This document shows, piece after piece, positions 8,831 to 18,209 of a DNA stretch of 64,000 nt. Numbering within the stretch: the first letter of the stretch is position 1; every line of letters begins with the position of its first letter. A program made the translations under genes and the position numbers. Below the pieces are notes generated by a model that was given only the letters and a program-made list of their open reading frames with translations, did no database searches and was not told the DNA's origin. The DNA comes from Paraburkholderia agricolaris (lineage in GTDB: Bacteria > Pseudomonadota > Gammaproteobacteria > Burkholderiales > Burkholderiaceae): assembly GCF_009455635.1 (NCBI RefSeq), contig NZ_QPER01000001.1, positions 3,658,001 through 3,722,000 on the forward strand. The letters run 5' to 3'.

Positions 8831-10131
8831 AACCTGGCCCATGCCGGCGACACATTGAAATCGGCGGCAACGCGCAGTGCCGATTTCAGACCGTCCTCGT
8901 GAAAACCGTAGCCCGTCCACGCGCCGGCGAACCAGGTGCGGCGCCTGCCTTGCAACGACGGCAGCCGGTGCTGCGCATCGATGGCGGCCAGATCGAACAG
9001 CGGATGGTCGTAGACGAAGCGGCGCAGCTCAGTGCCCGGCGCCAATTGCGTTACCGGATTGAGCGTGACAACGAGCGGCGTCTTGAACGGCAGCGGCTGG
9101 AGCTGATTGACCAGATAGCTGACGCACACCGGATGCATGCCGTCATGCGCGCGGCTTCCCAGATAATTCCACGCCGACCACACGCGCTGACGCCGCGGCA
9201 GCAGATTCGTATCCGTATGCAGCACCGCGGCATTCGGCTGATAGCGTACGGCGCCCAGCACGCTGCGTTCGTCCTGATCGGCGTCGTTGCCGAGCAGTCG
9301 CAGCGAGGTCGGCGCGTGGGTGGCGAGCACCAGCGCGTCGAAACGCTCGGCGCCCTCGTCGGTGAACACGTCGACCCCGTCGGCATCGCGCCGTACGCCT
9401 CGAACCGCGGTGCCGACGCGAACGTCGTCGAGCGCGCCGACGATGCGCCGCACGTACTCGCGCCCTCCTCCGACCACCGTCTTCCACTGCGGCCGCCGAT
9501 TCACCTGAAGCAGCGCGTGGTTCAGGCAAAAGCGCAGGAAGGTGGTGGCCGGAAAAGCGAGGATATCCGCGGTCGCGCTCGACCAGATCGCCGCGGCCAT
9601 CGGCAGCAGGTAGTGGCGCTGGAACGCGGAGCCGTAGCCACCCGCCGTCAGCATTTCACCCATCGATGCGCGCGTTTCTATCGCGAGTTCCAGATTGCTC
9701 TGCGCGCTGCCGTTGAACCGCACGATGTCGCGCAGCATGCCGATGAAGGTCGGCGAGAACAGGTTGCGGCGTTGTGCGAACACGGTGTTCAGACTGGTGC
9801 CGGCCCATTCGAGGCGGCCTTCGTCGAGCGAGACCGAGAAGGTCATGTCGCTCGGATGCGACTCGACGCCTAATTCGGCAAACAACGCGATCAGGTTCGG
9901 ATAGGTACGGTCGTTAAAAACGAGGAAACCCGTGTCGACGGGATGCGTGTGACCGTCGAGCGTGACGTCCACGGTATTGGTGTGGCCGCCCGCGTAGCCG
10001 GCCGATTCGAACAGGGTGACGCGATGGTTGCGCGCCAGCAGCCAGGCACTGGCTAAACCCGAAATACCGGCGCCGACGACCGCGACCCGCGAGCCGCGCG
10101 GCGGTGGTGAGGTCGGTGCGGGATGGATCAT
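8827..10131 (-). CDS. FAD-dependent amine-oxidase-like oxidoreductase
   Basis: This 434-residue flavoprotein has the N-terminal dinucleotide-binding motif VAVVGAGISGLASAWLL (about residues 17-33) and the second motif GGHTNTVDV typical of the amine oxidase / desaturase superfamily. A C-terminal FAD motif (WFAGAWTGYGFHEDGLKSAL) is also present. Family members next to cyclopropane-synthase homologues are thought to oxidise or desaturate fatty acyl chains. The UfaD desaturase of furan fatty acid synthesis is the nearest known theme, though I infer this from context only. It is the first gene of the operon; its stop codon overlaps the DUF1365 start. Confidence 0.85.
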   Translation of the reverse strand: MIHPAPTSPPPRGSRVAVVGAGISGLASAWLLARNHRVTLFESAGYAGGHTNTVDVTLDGHTHPVDTGFLVFNDRTYPNLIALFAELGVESHPSDMTFSVSLDEGRLEWAGTSLNTVFAQRRNLFSPTFIGMLRDIVRFNGSAQSNLELAIETRASMGEMLTAGGYGSAFQRHYLLPMAAAIWSSATADILAFPATTFLRFCLNHALLQVNRRPQWKTVVGGGREYVRRIVGALDDVRVGTAVRGVRRDADGVDVFTDEGAERFDALVLATHAPTSLRLLGNDADQDERSVLGAVRYQPNAAVLHTDTNLLPRRQRVWSAWNYLGSRAHDGMHPVCVSYLVNQLQPLPFKTPLVVTLNPVTQLAPGTELRRFVYDHPLFDLAAIDAQHRLPSLQGRRRTWFAGAWTGYGFHEDGLKSALRVAADFNVSPAWARL

Positions 10132-10349
10132 GGGCGCGTCTCCGGGTGCTGGGCGCGCGCGGTGGGTTAGTTGGGTGTGGCGGGGGGTGCGCGTCCTTGA
10201 GAGGATTTACGCAGCGGGGGCTGAAATGGATGCAAACCGGACAGATTCTGGGGATGAACGCGCGCAGGTGAACCCGGCGGGAGCGGCCAGGCAGGCGATT
10301 CAGGGGGTAAAGCGAGCGCCCACGTTGCCAGTCAGACAACGGCTTTCGT

Positions 10350-10370
10350 GCCGGGCCACGAGGGCCCGGC
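10350..10370 (-). terminator. GC-rich hairpin downstream of the SBP-LysM gene
   Basis: An 8-bp perfect stem (GCCGGGCC / GGCCCGGC) lies just past the stop codon of the gene at 10387. It lacks a clear U-run, so it may be a weak terminator or only an mRNA 3' stabiliser. Confidence 0.35.
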
Positions 10371-10386
10371 AGGCAGATCTACCGCA

Positions 10387-11553
10387 TCAGCGTAGTGGAA
10401 TAATCAGGTGCTGCCCGATGAGGATCAGATTGGGGTTCGGAAGGTTATTGCGCTTTTGTACGTCCACAAATCGCGCACCGCTGCCCAACTGACTCGCGGC
10501 AATGGCATTCAGCGTGTCGCCGGCGCGGACCACGTAGGTCTTCTCCCCGCTGGCCGCCGCGGTAGTCAATACCTGATCGCTGATGAAATATTTACGTAGC
10601 AGATCCAGATACGCGGGCGACTGTTTGACCTTCGCGATCGCGGAATTCAGGTAGATCAGGAGCGCGCTGTCTTCCTTGCGTACGCCGATTTTGTACGCGA
10701 GATTGGACCCGTCCAGTTTTGTGACGGCGAACGTCAAGTCAGTGCCCTTGATCTCCGAGACGCCGAACGGATAGTCGTAGACGATGGCGTCGACCTGATG
10801 TTCGTCCAGGAAGTGCGACATCCACGAACGCTGCCCCTCGATGCTCGCATCCGATAGTTCGACGATTTTGCTGTTCGGAAACGCTTTCAGGACAAACGCT
10901 TTCACATCCGGATCGCCCTGCAGCACGCCGATCGTTTTGCCCGCCAGATCAGTTGCGGAGCGGACCGGCGAGCCCCTGGCGACGATCAGCGAATAACCGA
11001 AGTCCTCGACATAGGGAATCGAATAGACGACGCCGCTCGGGGTGTTGTCGGGGAACGTCAGGCCGTCCATCGCGACGTCGACAAGCGCATTGCCTTGCTT
11101 GTCGGTTTTCGTCAGTTGATCCGGGACAGCCGGATACGTGTCCACGCCATGATGCGTATCGACCGTGATGATCGCGTGGTCGCCCGAGGTGAACTCTTTC
11201 TGCGCGAACAGCAGATTGGCAAAATCGACGTTGAAGCCTTGCGGCTTGCCGTTGTCTTCCGAGTAGAACGGCCGCGACGGGTTTTCGACACTAACGCGTA
11301 CGACACCGTTGCTCAGTATCGATTTCAGCGTGTCCTTGTTGGGCACGAACCCGTCCGGATTGCCCGGCGGCGACGTTTTGACGTCGGCGTTGCCAGTATT
11401 GGTGGCGTTGCCGGTGTCCACCCCGTTCACTGCGACGGTGTCTTTGTCGGCGCTCTGCACGCTGTTAAGAGGATTTTTCAGGCCGCCCTCGTGGATATAC
11501 CAACCGGCAGCCAGCAAGATCAGGAAAAGAACCGAACCCAGAATTTTCTTCAT
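10387..11553 (-). CDS. Periplasmic solute-binding (family 3) / LysM fusion protein
   Basis: This 388-residue protein has an N-terminal hydrophobic segment (about residues 5-18, probably an uncleaved anchor), a low-complexity Asn/Asp/Thr-rich linker, a family 3 solute-binding domain (about 70-330) and a C-terminal LysM domain (338-388: TYVVRAGDTLNAIA, then NLILIGQHLIIPL). Binding-domain signs are VRVSVENPSRPFY, GFNVDFANLL, LAGKTIGVLQGDP and VDAIVYDYPFG. LysM binds peptidoglycan, so it should hold the sensor at the cell wall. No ABC permease or ATPase genes are nearby, which argues against ordinary amino-acid import. It lies 42 bp downstream of a membrane coiled-coil gene and is probably co-transcribed with it. 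Confidence 0.8.
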   Translation of the reverse strand: MKKILGSVLFLILLAAGWYIHEGGLKNPLNSVQSADKDTVAVNGVDTGNATNTGNADVKTSPPGNPDGFVPNKDTLKSILSNGVVRVSVENPSRPFYSEDNGKPQGFNVDFANLLFAQKEFTSGDHAIITVDTHHGVDTYPAVPDQLTKTDKQGNALVDVAMDGLTFPDNTPSGVVYSIPYVEDFGYSLIVARGSPVRSATDLAGKTIGVLQGDPDVKAFVLKAFPNSKIVELSDASIEGQRSWMSHFLDEHQVDAIVYDYPFGVSEIKGTDLTFAVTKLDGSNLAYKIGVRKEDSALLIYLNSAIAKVKQSPAYLDLLRKYFISDQVLTTAAASGEKTYVVRAGDTLNAIAASQLGSGARFVDVQKRNNLPNPNLILIGQHLIIPLR

Positions 11554-11595
11554 TATTTTTTGATCGAGTTGAGTAGTCGAGCGGCGCGTGCCTGA

Positions 11596-12354
11596 TTATT
11601 TGGGTGCCGCGGGCGAACCGAGTTGCTGAGCCGGCGGATCGATCGTGCCCAACTCAGTAGCGGCCTTGGCTTGTTGCACTTCCGCGCTTTCCATCAGCGA
11701 TGTTTCCATTTCGGAAAATGCCTTGTTGACCGAGTTCATCACGGAGTCTAGTGCGGCGTCCGTTTTGATTTGCGCGAAAGTGTCGCTGGTTTGCATTCCG
11801 GCGATCTTGTTCATCCGTTGTGCGGATTGCGACATATCCCAAAGCGCTTTGGCCCGATCGATCGCGTCGGAGAATCGCTTGAGTTCGTCCTGCACCTGCT
11901 TGTAGCGCCCTTCGCGAAACGCCAGCAGTTTTTTCATCGTTGCGAGTTGCCCCTCGAAACGCGCCGCGTCTTCGGGATATTGTTTTTTGAATAAAACGGT
12001 CTTGTCTTCGAAGTTTTTCACTTCCGTGCGAAAGTCAGTGATGCTTTTCTTGAAGCGTTCCGCACCTTCCTGCTTTTCCGCCAGTTCGTTATAAAGCGTC
12101 TCGATCGGATTCGACTTCGCCTCGTTCACGAACATCTTGACTTTCTGGTTCGCGAATTTCATTGCGAGGACGGGGCCGAAGTTGATCGCCGCAAGGCCGA
12201 TCACCGCAGCGAGGATCAGACCGACCAGGCCTTTGACCAGCAGGATTGCGAGCGGCGCGCCGATAGCGATGCACAGCCCGATAATCGACCACTTGATGAC
12301 TTTGTATCTGGTGGAGCTTGTGGTCGTGTCAACGACCGAATTGCCAACTGACAT
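11596..12354 (-). CDS. Two-helix membrane protein with long coiled coil, function unknown
   Basis: I do not recognise a named family. The 252-residue protein has a short polar N-terminus, two adjacent membrane helices (about residues 21-40 and 42-64), then about 170 residues of charged heptad-like helix (ETLYNELAEKQEGAERFKKS, KRFSDAIDRAKALWDMSQ and similar) and a Pro/Gln-rich tail. The helical part has the length and composition of PspA-type membrane-remodelling proteins, but similarity to PspA is only structural impression. It has no signal peptide. It is the upstream partner of the SBP-LysM gene, separated by 42 bp. Confidence 0.7.
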   Translation of the reverse strand: MSVGNSVVDTTTSSTRYKVIKWSIIGLCIAIGAPLAILLVKGLVGLILAAVIGLAAINFGPVLAMKFANQKVKMFVNEAKSNPIETLYNELAEKQEGAERFKKSITDFRTEVKNFEDKTVLFKKQYPEDAARFEGQLATMKKLLAFREGRYKQVQDELKRFSDAIDRAKALWDMSQSAQRMNKIAGMQTSDTFAQIKTDAALDSVMNSVNKAFSEMETSLMESAEVQQAKAATELGTIDPPAQQLGSPAAPK

Positions 12355-13142
12355 GTGAATCCCCTTTTGAAGCCTGTTTTACAAAACTGGTTTTCAAACT
12401 ATTCGGGACATCGTTGTGGCTATGCGTTTGGGGTCGGCTTTTTGGGACTCGGCGCGAAAACGCTGTATGACTTTACAGCCACTGAGGCGGCTCGGGAAGT
12501 GCCACGTTTTTTTCATCGCCACCCAACGGATCATTCAACAGATCACGAGTTCGAGTTTATCTAATGGTCAGCGGTGGCAGGCGTCGCATTCAGGCAGAAT
12601 AATCCTGACAAAAATAGATCAATTTATTTTCTAATTGCTTTCAATTCGCGTAACCGCTGCACGCGGACCGACCTGCTATTTGAGTTGAAGCGCCTTGCGC
12701 ATAAGCGCTGCCGGTAGGGAAGACGATTGCGCTGGCGGCCACAGTTCGAAGAACGTTCATTTTGCTTGACTCCGGAAAGTTGAATCGGGACGGGTCCTGA
12801 TGAAGAGGCAACGGACGTGATGCCCTGCCCTTGCGTCAGGAACCTGCCAGGCGTTGTGGTGCGAGACGCCTGAGCACATGCTGCGTGCGCGAGACCGTTT
12901 CGCCCATGGAGGCTGAATGAAGAAATCCTTAATTTTCGCGGCGGAGCGTTTGGGCTCGGAGACCAGGCCGTGAAATGAAGTGGGCGCTGCGAGGAGCGTG
13001 GTGCTCAAGTGACGCTAATCGACCAGCGAAGATCGTTCCCAGTTCGGCTTCAGCAGGTCGACTTCAGAGCAAACTCGGCCGGCCGCGGTCATAATTCGCA
13101 GCGCAGCAAATGACCGCTTCAATCGTGCCCAGGAAAAATCAC
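12355..13142. other. Long AT-richer intergenic region
   Basis: This is 788 bp between divergent genes. The segment 12500-12650 is noticeably AT-rich compared with its surroundings. Apart from a possible 39-codon secreted ORF at 12641-12760 I see no coding sequence. Longer reading frames here on both strands show no domain and have poor codon use. The region could be decayed foreign DNA. Confidence 0.5.
12641..12760 (-). CDS. Possible small secreted peptide or gene relic (39 aa)
   Basis: A short reading frame begins MNVLRTVAASAIVFPTGSAY and runs 39 codons to a TGA at 12641. The first 21 residues resemble a Sec signal peptide ending in AYA-Q. A GGAG ribosome-binding site lies about 9 bases upstream of the ATG. 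After the signal only 17 residues follow. It could be a tiny secreted protein or the remains of a truncated exported protein such as those of the DUF4148 or porin type; I cannot decide. Confidence 0.3.
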   Translation of the reverse strand: MNVLRTVAASAIVFPTGSAYAQGASTQIAGRSACSGYAN

Positions 13143-13550
13143 ATGACAGACCGCGAATTGATCGTCCCGCCGACGATGCAACGTATCGTAGAACGAGCAG
13201 GCTATGTACCCGCAGTGAAGGTCGGCGCCACCGTGTTCTGCGCCGGACAGGTCGGGCGTTCAGTCGAACTGGAAGTGATCGCCGATCCCGAGGCGCAATT
13301 CCTGGCGTGCTGGGAAAATCTGCGCGTTGTGCTGCAAGCTGCGGGCTGTACCTTTGAAGACGTTGTCGACATGACGACGTACCACGTGCAGATGAGCACG
13401 CATATGCCGGTATTCCGCGAGGTGAAGAACCGGGTTTTCCCACGCGGCACATGCGCCTGGACGACCATCGGTGTGTCAGAGCTCGCGCATCCGGGCTTGC
13501 TGGTCGAGATCAAGTGCGTGGCAGTGAAGCGGGATTCATCAGCAACGTGA
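13143..13550 (+). CDS. RidA (YjgF/YER057c/UK114) family protein
   Basis: This 135-residue protein is of the RidA superfamily, which hydrolyses reactive enamine/imine intermediates. Family features include GDTVFC-like ATVFCAGQVG near residue 28, NLRVVLQAAGCTFEDVVDMTTY in the middle, and the C-terminal ARTTIGVSEL-like AWTTIGVSELAHPGLLVEIK. The usual substrate-carboxylate-binding Arg of true RidA (in the R-x-x-x-x-V segment near residue 105) appears replaced by Trp in CAWTTIG, so it may belong to a non-deaminase subfamily. The start ATG at 13143 has an AGGAAAA site upstream. It stands alone, convergent with the alpha/beta hydrolase. Confidence 0.8.
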   Translation: MTDRELIVPPTMQRIVERAGYVPAVKVGATVFCAGQVGRSVELEVIADPEAQFLACWENLRVVLQAAGCTFEDVVDMTTYHVQMSTHMPVFREVKNRVFPRGTCAWTTIGVSELAHPGLLVEIKCVAVKRDSSAT

Positions 13551-13579
13551 CGGTCCACTAATATCTGAACGCGCCACAC

Positions 13580-14398
13580 TCAATGGCGAGAGCAGCGATC
13601 AATGAATTCCGTGACCAGACTCGTGATTTCCGCCGGCCGCTCCAGGCTCGGCAGATGGGCCGCGCCCGACAGTTCATGGTACGACCCGTTCAGCACTGTA
13701 GTTGCAACATAACGGCTTCGCTCCTGAATGCCGGGAAGGTCGAGATCACCGCAAATCACCAGCGAGGGCACCGAGATCTCAGCCAAACGGTCGTAGGCAG
13801 GCGCGGCATCAAGATTCGCCCCGATCGGCGCAGACCTGAGCGCAACTGAGTTCATGTCGAGGAACAGTTGGCGAGCCTGACCCGTAACACGACCTTCGGG
13901 CTCGAGTGGGCCGTCCAGAGAAAGGCGTGTTCTGATCGCGATCGCCCGATCTATATCGCCGATCTTTTCGGCTTGCTTCAGTTGCATCCGTAGACCCTCG
14001 ATTTCAGGCGAGCCGATTGCCTCCGGCGCACCGGTCACGTTGGGTGCAATGAGAACAAGGGCACGCACGCGTGATGGATGCCGAAGCGCCGCGTCGAGCG
14101 CGATCCCCCCACCCTGTGAGCACCCGACCAGGATCACCGGCTTGCCGTGCGCCATGGCGTCAATCACCGCCATCAGGTCCGCGACTGCAGAAAAGTCCTC
14201 CTCGTCGGCACGGGTCTCGCCGAAGCCTCGACGATCATAAGCAATCGCCTTGTTATGCGCGCCCACGCCATCCAGTTGGTCGTGCCACATACGGTTATCA
14301 GCAACACGTGCATGCAGAAAGACAACAGAGTCGCCATTGCCGACGACTTTCGCAGCCAACATGGCACGGCCGGACGCAACTCTAAAATTCGAACTCAT
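13580..14398 (-). CDS. Alpha/beta-fold hydrolase
   Basis: This is a 272-residue cytoplasmic alpha/beta hydrolase. The nucleophile elbow is VGCSQGGG (Ser in G-x-S-x-G form). The likely acid lies in VICGDLDLPG and the catalytic His in SGAAHLPSLERP. The N-terminal FLHARVADNRMWHDQ carries the oxyanion region, and AIAYDRRGFGET is the family's D-x-R-G-x-G motif. The start ATG at 14396-14398 has AGGA 7 bases upstream; a longer frame without a ribosome-binding site was set aside. Substrate unknown. It ends 29 bp from the convergent RidA-like gene. Confidence 0.82.
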   Translation of the reverse strand: MSSNFRVASGRAMLAAKVVGNGDSVVFLHARVADNRMWHDQLDGVGAHNKAIAYDRRGFGETRADEEDFSAVADLMAVIDAMAHGKPVILVGCSQGGGIALDAALRHPSRVRALVLIAPNVTGAPEAIGSPEIEGLRMQLKQAEKIGDIDRAIAIRTRLSLDGPLEPEGRVTGQARQLFLDMNSVALRSAPIGANLDAAPAYDRLAEISVPSLVICGDLDLPGIQERSRYVATTVLNGSYHELSGAAHLPSLERPAEITSLVTEFIDRCSRH

Positions 14399-14854
14399 GA
14401 ATCGTCCTAAGTTCTGGTGAGGATTCGATCTGAAATTCGGCGACAGAATCCGCTGCTCGGTTACGGGGACATCGTCCTTTCCGAGGCAGCCGGTAAAATC
14501 GGCGCGCTGTGCCATCACTCGCTCCCGAGTCAGATTTCTCCGTTGGGTTCCAGACATCGCATCCGCCTTTCGAGGTCCGCAAGGTCAGCCGATGCGGCGA
14601 GGTAAACATTGCGGCGGTTCCGTGCAGCAGACTCCATCAACCGCACGATCGTCCTGTGTAGAGGTATTCAAGCATGAATGGCTTCCGTTGGTGGTGGCGT
14701 ATGTTTCGCCGACATACGGCCACGTCCTGCCAGAGCGTTCGATACTCAGGGGAATGTTGCGATACAGCGGATACGGGATCTTTCAAACAACCCAACTTGG
14801 CCGCCCCAAAAGCAAAACCCCGCAAGAACTTTCGTTCTGCGGGGTTTTTAAATT
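14399..14854. other. Intergenic region between hydrolase and tRNA-Ser
   Basis: This 456-bp stretch contains the tRNA-Ser terminator at its right end and the upstream region of the hydrolase at its left. I see no ORF with sensible codon use and no repeat of the tRNA 3' end that would mark an integration site. Confidence 0.5.
14814..14849 (-). terminator. Rho-independent terminator of tRNA-Ser
   Basis: On the minus strand a stem of CCCCGCAGAAC paired to GTTCTTGCGGGG with a short loop is followed by TTTT. It lies 6 bases past the tRNA 3' end. Confidence 0.9.
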
Positions 14855-14944
14855 TGGCGGAAAGGGTGAGATTCGAACTCACGGTACCCCTAAAGGTACA
14901 CTGGATTTCGAGTCCAGCGCATTCGACCACTCTGCCACCTTTCC
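14855..14944 (-). tRNA. tRNA-Ser, anticodon CGA
   Basis: A 90-nt class II tRNA with acceptor stem GGAAAGG / CCTTTCC, anticodon stem-loop CTGGA-CTCGAAA-TCCAG giving anticodon CGA (reads UCG), a long variable arm (TGTACCTTTAGGGGTACC) typical of tRNA-Ser, T-loop GTTCGAATC, and an encoded discriminator G plus CCA end. It is transcribed toward lower coordinates, just downstream of serS, which charges it. Confidence 0.97.
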
Positions 14945-15091
14945 GGGTCTTCCAACTCACCGGCAACGAGGCCAATTCGTCAGATCCAAGCGGGTCGTTG
15001 CTTGGGAGAGAAAGATTATAGAACAACCGAATCCGCTTTCCAAGCCCCTCGTCAAAAAAATTTCAAAGAAGCCTGGCAATCGGCAACGGCA

Positions 15092-16453
<1,362 letters not shown>

Positions 16454-16533
16454 TTAGATGGTCAAGGCATGCGGAATGACGACATGGCAGCCGGAACAGC
16501 CGCGCAAGTGCATGAAACCGCAAGCGAAACCGC

Positions 16534-17847
16534 TCAGCCCTTTTTGGGCTTGTTCTCACTGCGCCACTGCGCGTCGAGCTCGGCCAGACGCGCCATCTTG
16601 TCGCCGATCTTGCCTTCAAGACCCCGCGGCGTCGGCTCGTACCAATGCGGGTCGCGCATGTTGTCCGGCAGATAGGTCTCACCGGCTGCGTAGGCATCGG
16701 GTTCGTCGTGCGCATAGCGGTATTCGTGACCGTAGCCGAGTTCTTTCATCAGCTTGGTCGGCGCGTTGCGCAGATGCACCGGCACGCCGCGCGACTGGTC
16801 CTTGCTCACGAACCGCCGCGCCTCGTTGTACGCGTTGTATCCGGCGTTCGACTTCGGCGCGACTGCCAGATAAATAATCGCCTGCGCCAGCGCCAGCTCT
16901 CCTTCGGGCGTACCGAGACGTTCATAGGTTTCGGACGCGTCCAGCGCGATGCGGGCCGCGCGTGGGTCGGCAAGGCCGATGTCTTCCCACGCCATGCGCA
17001 CGATCCGGCGCGCGAGGTAGCGCGGGTCCGCGCCGCCGTCGAGCATGCGGCAAAACCAGTACAGCGCGCCGTCCGGGCTGCTGCCGCGCACCGATTTATG
17101 CAGCGCGCTGATCTGGTCGTAGAACGCGTCGCCGCCTTTGTCGAAGCGGCGCAGATTCTCGGCGAGCGCGCTGCCGAGCAAGGCGCCGTCGATTTCGGTG
17201 CTCTTCTGCTGAGCCGCCGCGCGCGCGACGATTTCCAGGTTGTTCAGGAGCTTGCGGCCGTCGCCATCGGCGGAACCGATCAGGGCGTCACGCGCTTCGT
17301 CGGTGAACGTGAGACCGCCGAGTTCTTGCTGCGCACGCTCGAGCAGTTCGCTCTGCTCTTCGTCGGTGAGGCTTTTCAGCACATAGACGGCGGCTCGCGA
17401 GAGCAACGCGCTATTGACCTCGAACGACGGATTCTCGGTCGTCGCGCCGACGAACACGAACAGCCCCGACTCGACGTGCGGCAAGAACGCGTCCTGCTGG
17501 CTCTTGTTGAAGCGATGCACCTCGTCGACGAACACCAGCGTCTGATGCCCGTTCGCGCGATGAATCTGCGCGGTTTCGACGGCTTCGCGGATATCCTTCA
17601 CGCCCGAGAGCACCGCGGACAACGCGATGAACTCAGCGTGAAACGCGTCGGCCATAAGCCGCGCGAGCGTGGTCTTGCCGACGCCGGGCGGGCCCCACAG
17701 GATCATCGAATGGGCTTCGCCGGATTCGAAAGCGACCCGCAGCGGCTTGTTCGGGCCGAGCAGATGCTTCTGGCCGATTACTTCGTCGATATTGCGGGGC
17801 CGCAGGCGTTCAGCGAGCGGAACATTGGCACGGGTTTCTTCAAACAT
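16534..17847 (-). CDS. rarA: Replication-associated recombination protein A (RarA/MgsA AAA+ ATPase)
   Basis: RarA is a clamp-loader-like AAA+ ATPase acting at stalled replication forks. The 437-residue protein has the Walker A motif [10 protein letters not shown] at residues 51-60, Walker [11 protein letters not shown], sensor 1 in [11 protein letters not shown] and the C-terminal MgsA-type oligomerisation domain ([31 protein letters not shown]). The start [17 protein letters not shown] is chosen because homologues begin there; an upstream in-frame extension of 32 residues looks like non-coding leader. It lies upstream of serS on the same strand, as in related genomes. Confidence 0.96.
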   Translation of the reverse strand: MFEETRANVPLAERLRPRNIDEVIGQKHLLGPNKPLRVAFESGEAHSMILWGPPGVGKTTLARLMADAFHAEFIALSAVLSGVKDIREAVETAQIHRANGHQTLVFVDEVHRFNKSQQDAFLPHVESGLFVFVGATTENPSFEVNSALLSRAAVYVLKSLTDEEQSELLERAQQELGGLTFTDEARDALIGSADGDGRKLLNNLEIVARAAAQQKSTEIDGALLGSALAENLRRFDKGGDAFYDQISALHKSVRGSSPDGALYWFCRMLDGGADPRYLARRIVRMAWEDIGLADPRAARIALDASETYERLGTPEGELALAQAIIYLAVAPKSNAGYNAYNEARRFVSKDQSRGVPVHLRNAPTKLMKELGYGHEYRYAHDEPDAYAAGETYLPDNMRDPHWYEPTPRGLEGKIGDKMARLAELDAQWRSENKPKKG

Positions 17848-18209
17848 GGCGTTTTGGGGATAATCTCGGCTTTTCCGGACGCGGTCCGTGTGAAGGCGGC
17901 GTGCTGCCGGTGAGCCACGCCCACACGCCAGGCGTGCGGGCAACGTCCTGCATTATGACAGCCACGGCGTCCGGGCGATGAGCGCGCCGATCAAGCCGGT
18001 AATCTCGCCGACAGCCTGACAGGCTATCATCGCGCGCGGATTGGACGGCAATACTGGCATCGCACGCGAATTTAGACGCAACACCAACCGCAACTACGTT
18101 GCATGGGACCGGAGTAGGCGCTTTGCATGGGATCAGAGTAACGCGCTAAAACGCGAACTCTGGTCGGCAGCTAAAGCGCTAACTCCGGTCGACACAGGAA
18201 CAAGATTAG
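17848..18209. other. Divergent promoter region rarA / NCS1 permease
   Basis: This 362-bp region carries an imperfect hairpin (GCCCACACGCC / GGCGTGCGGGC, about 17917-17941) near rarA and, closer to the permease, the four-copy inverted motif described separately. No ORF is credible. Confidence 0.5.
18107..18190 (+). repeat. Four related 18-bp motifs arranged as nested inverted repeats
   Basis: Four copies of a motif close to GACCGGAGTTAGCGCTTT lie ahead of the permease: two forward (18107-18124, 18131-18147) and two reverse (18148-18165, 18173-18190). Copies 1 and 4 pair at 16 of 18 Watson-Crick positions plus one G-U, and copies 2 and 3 pair inside them, giving one long hairpin. Because all copies are related, 1 with 3 and 2 with 4 can also pair. 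The array ends 6 bases before the AGGAA ribosome-binding site (18196-18200) of the permease. It may be an operator array, an RNA switch or a dispersed repeat. Confidence 0.7.

Noticed and set aside
13015..13452. Minus-strand frame overlapping the RidA-like gene
   Set aside because: It is antisense to a clear RidA-family gene and has no domain of its own.
14855..14944. Integration (att) site of a genomic island at tRNA-Ser
   Set aside because: No copy of the tRNA 3' end and no integrase gene are visible in the window.
14637..15026. Reading frames crossing the tRNA-Ser gene
   Set aside because: They run through a tRNA and its terminator, so they cannot be genuine genes.
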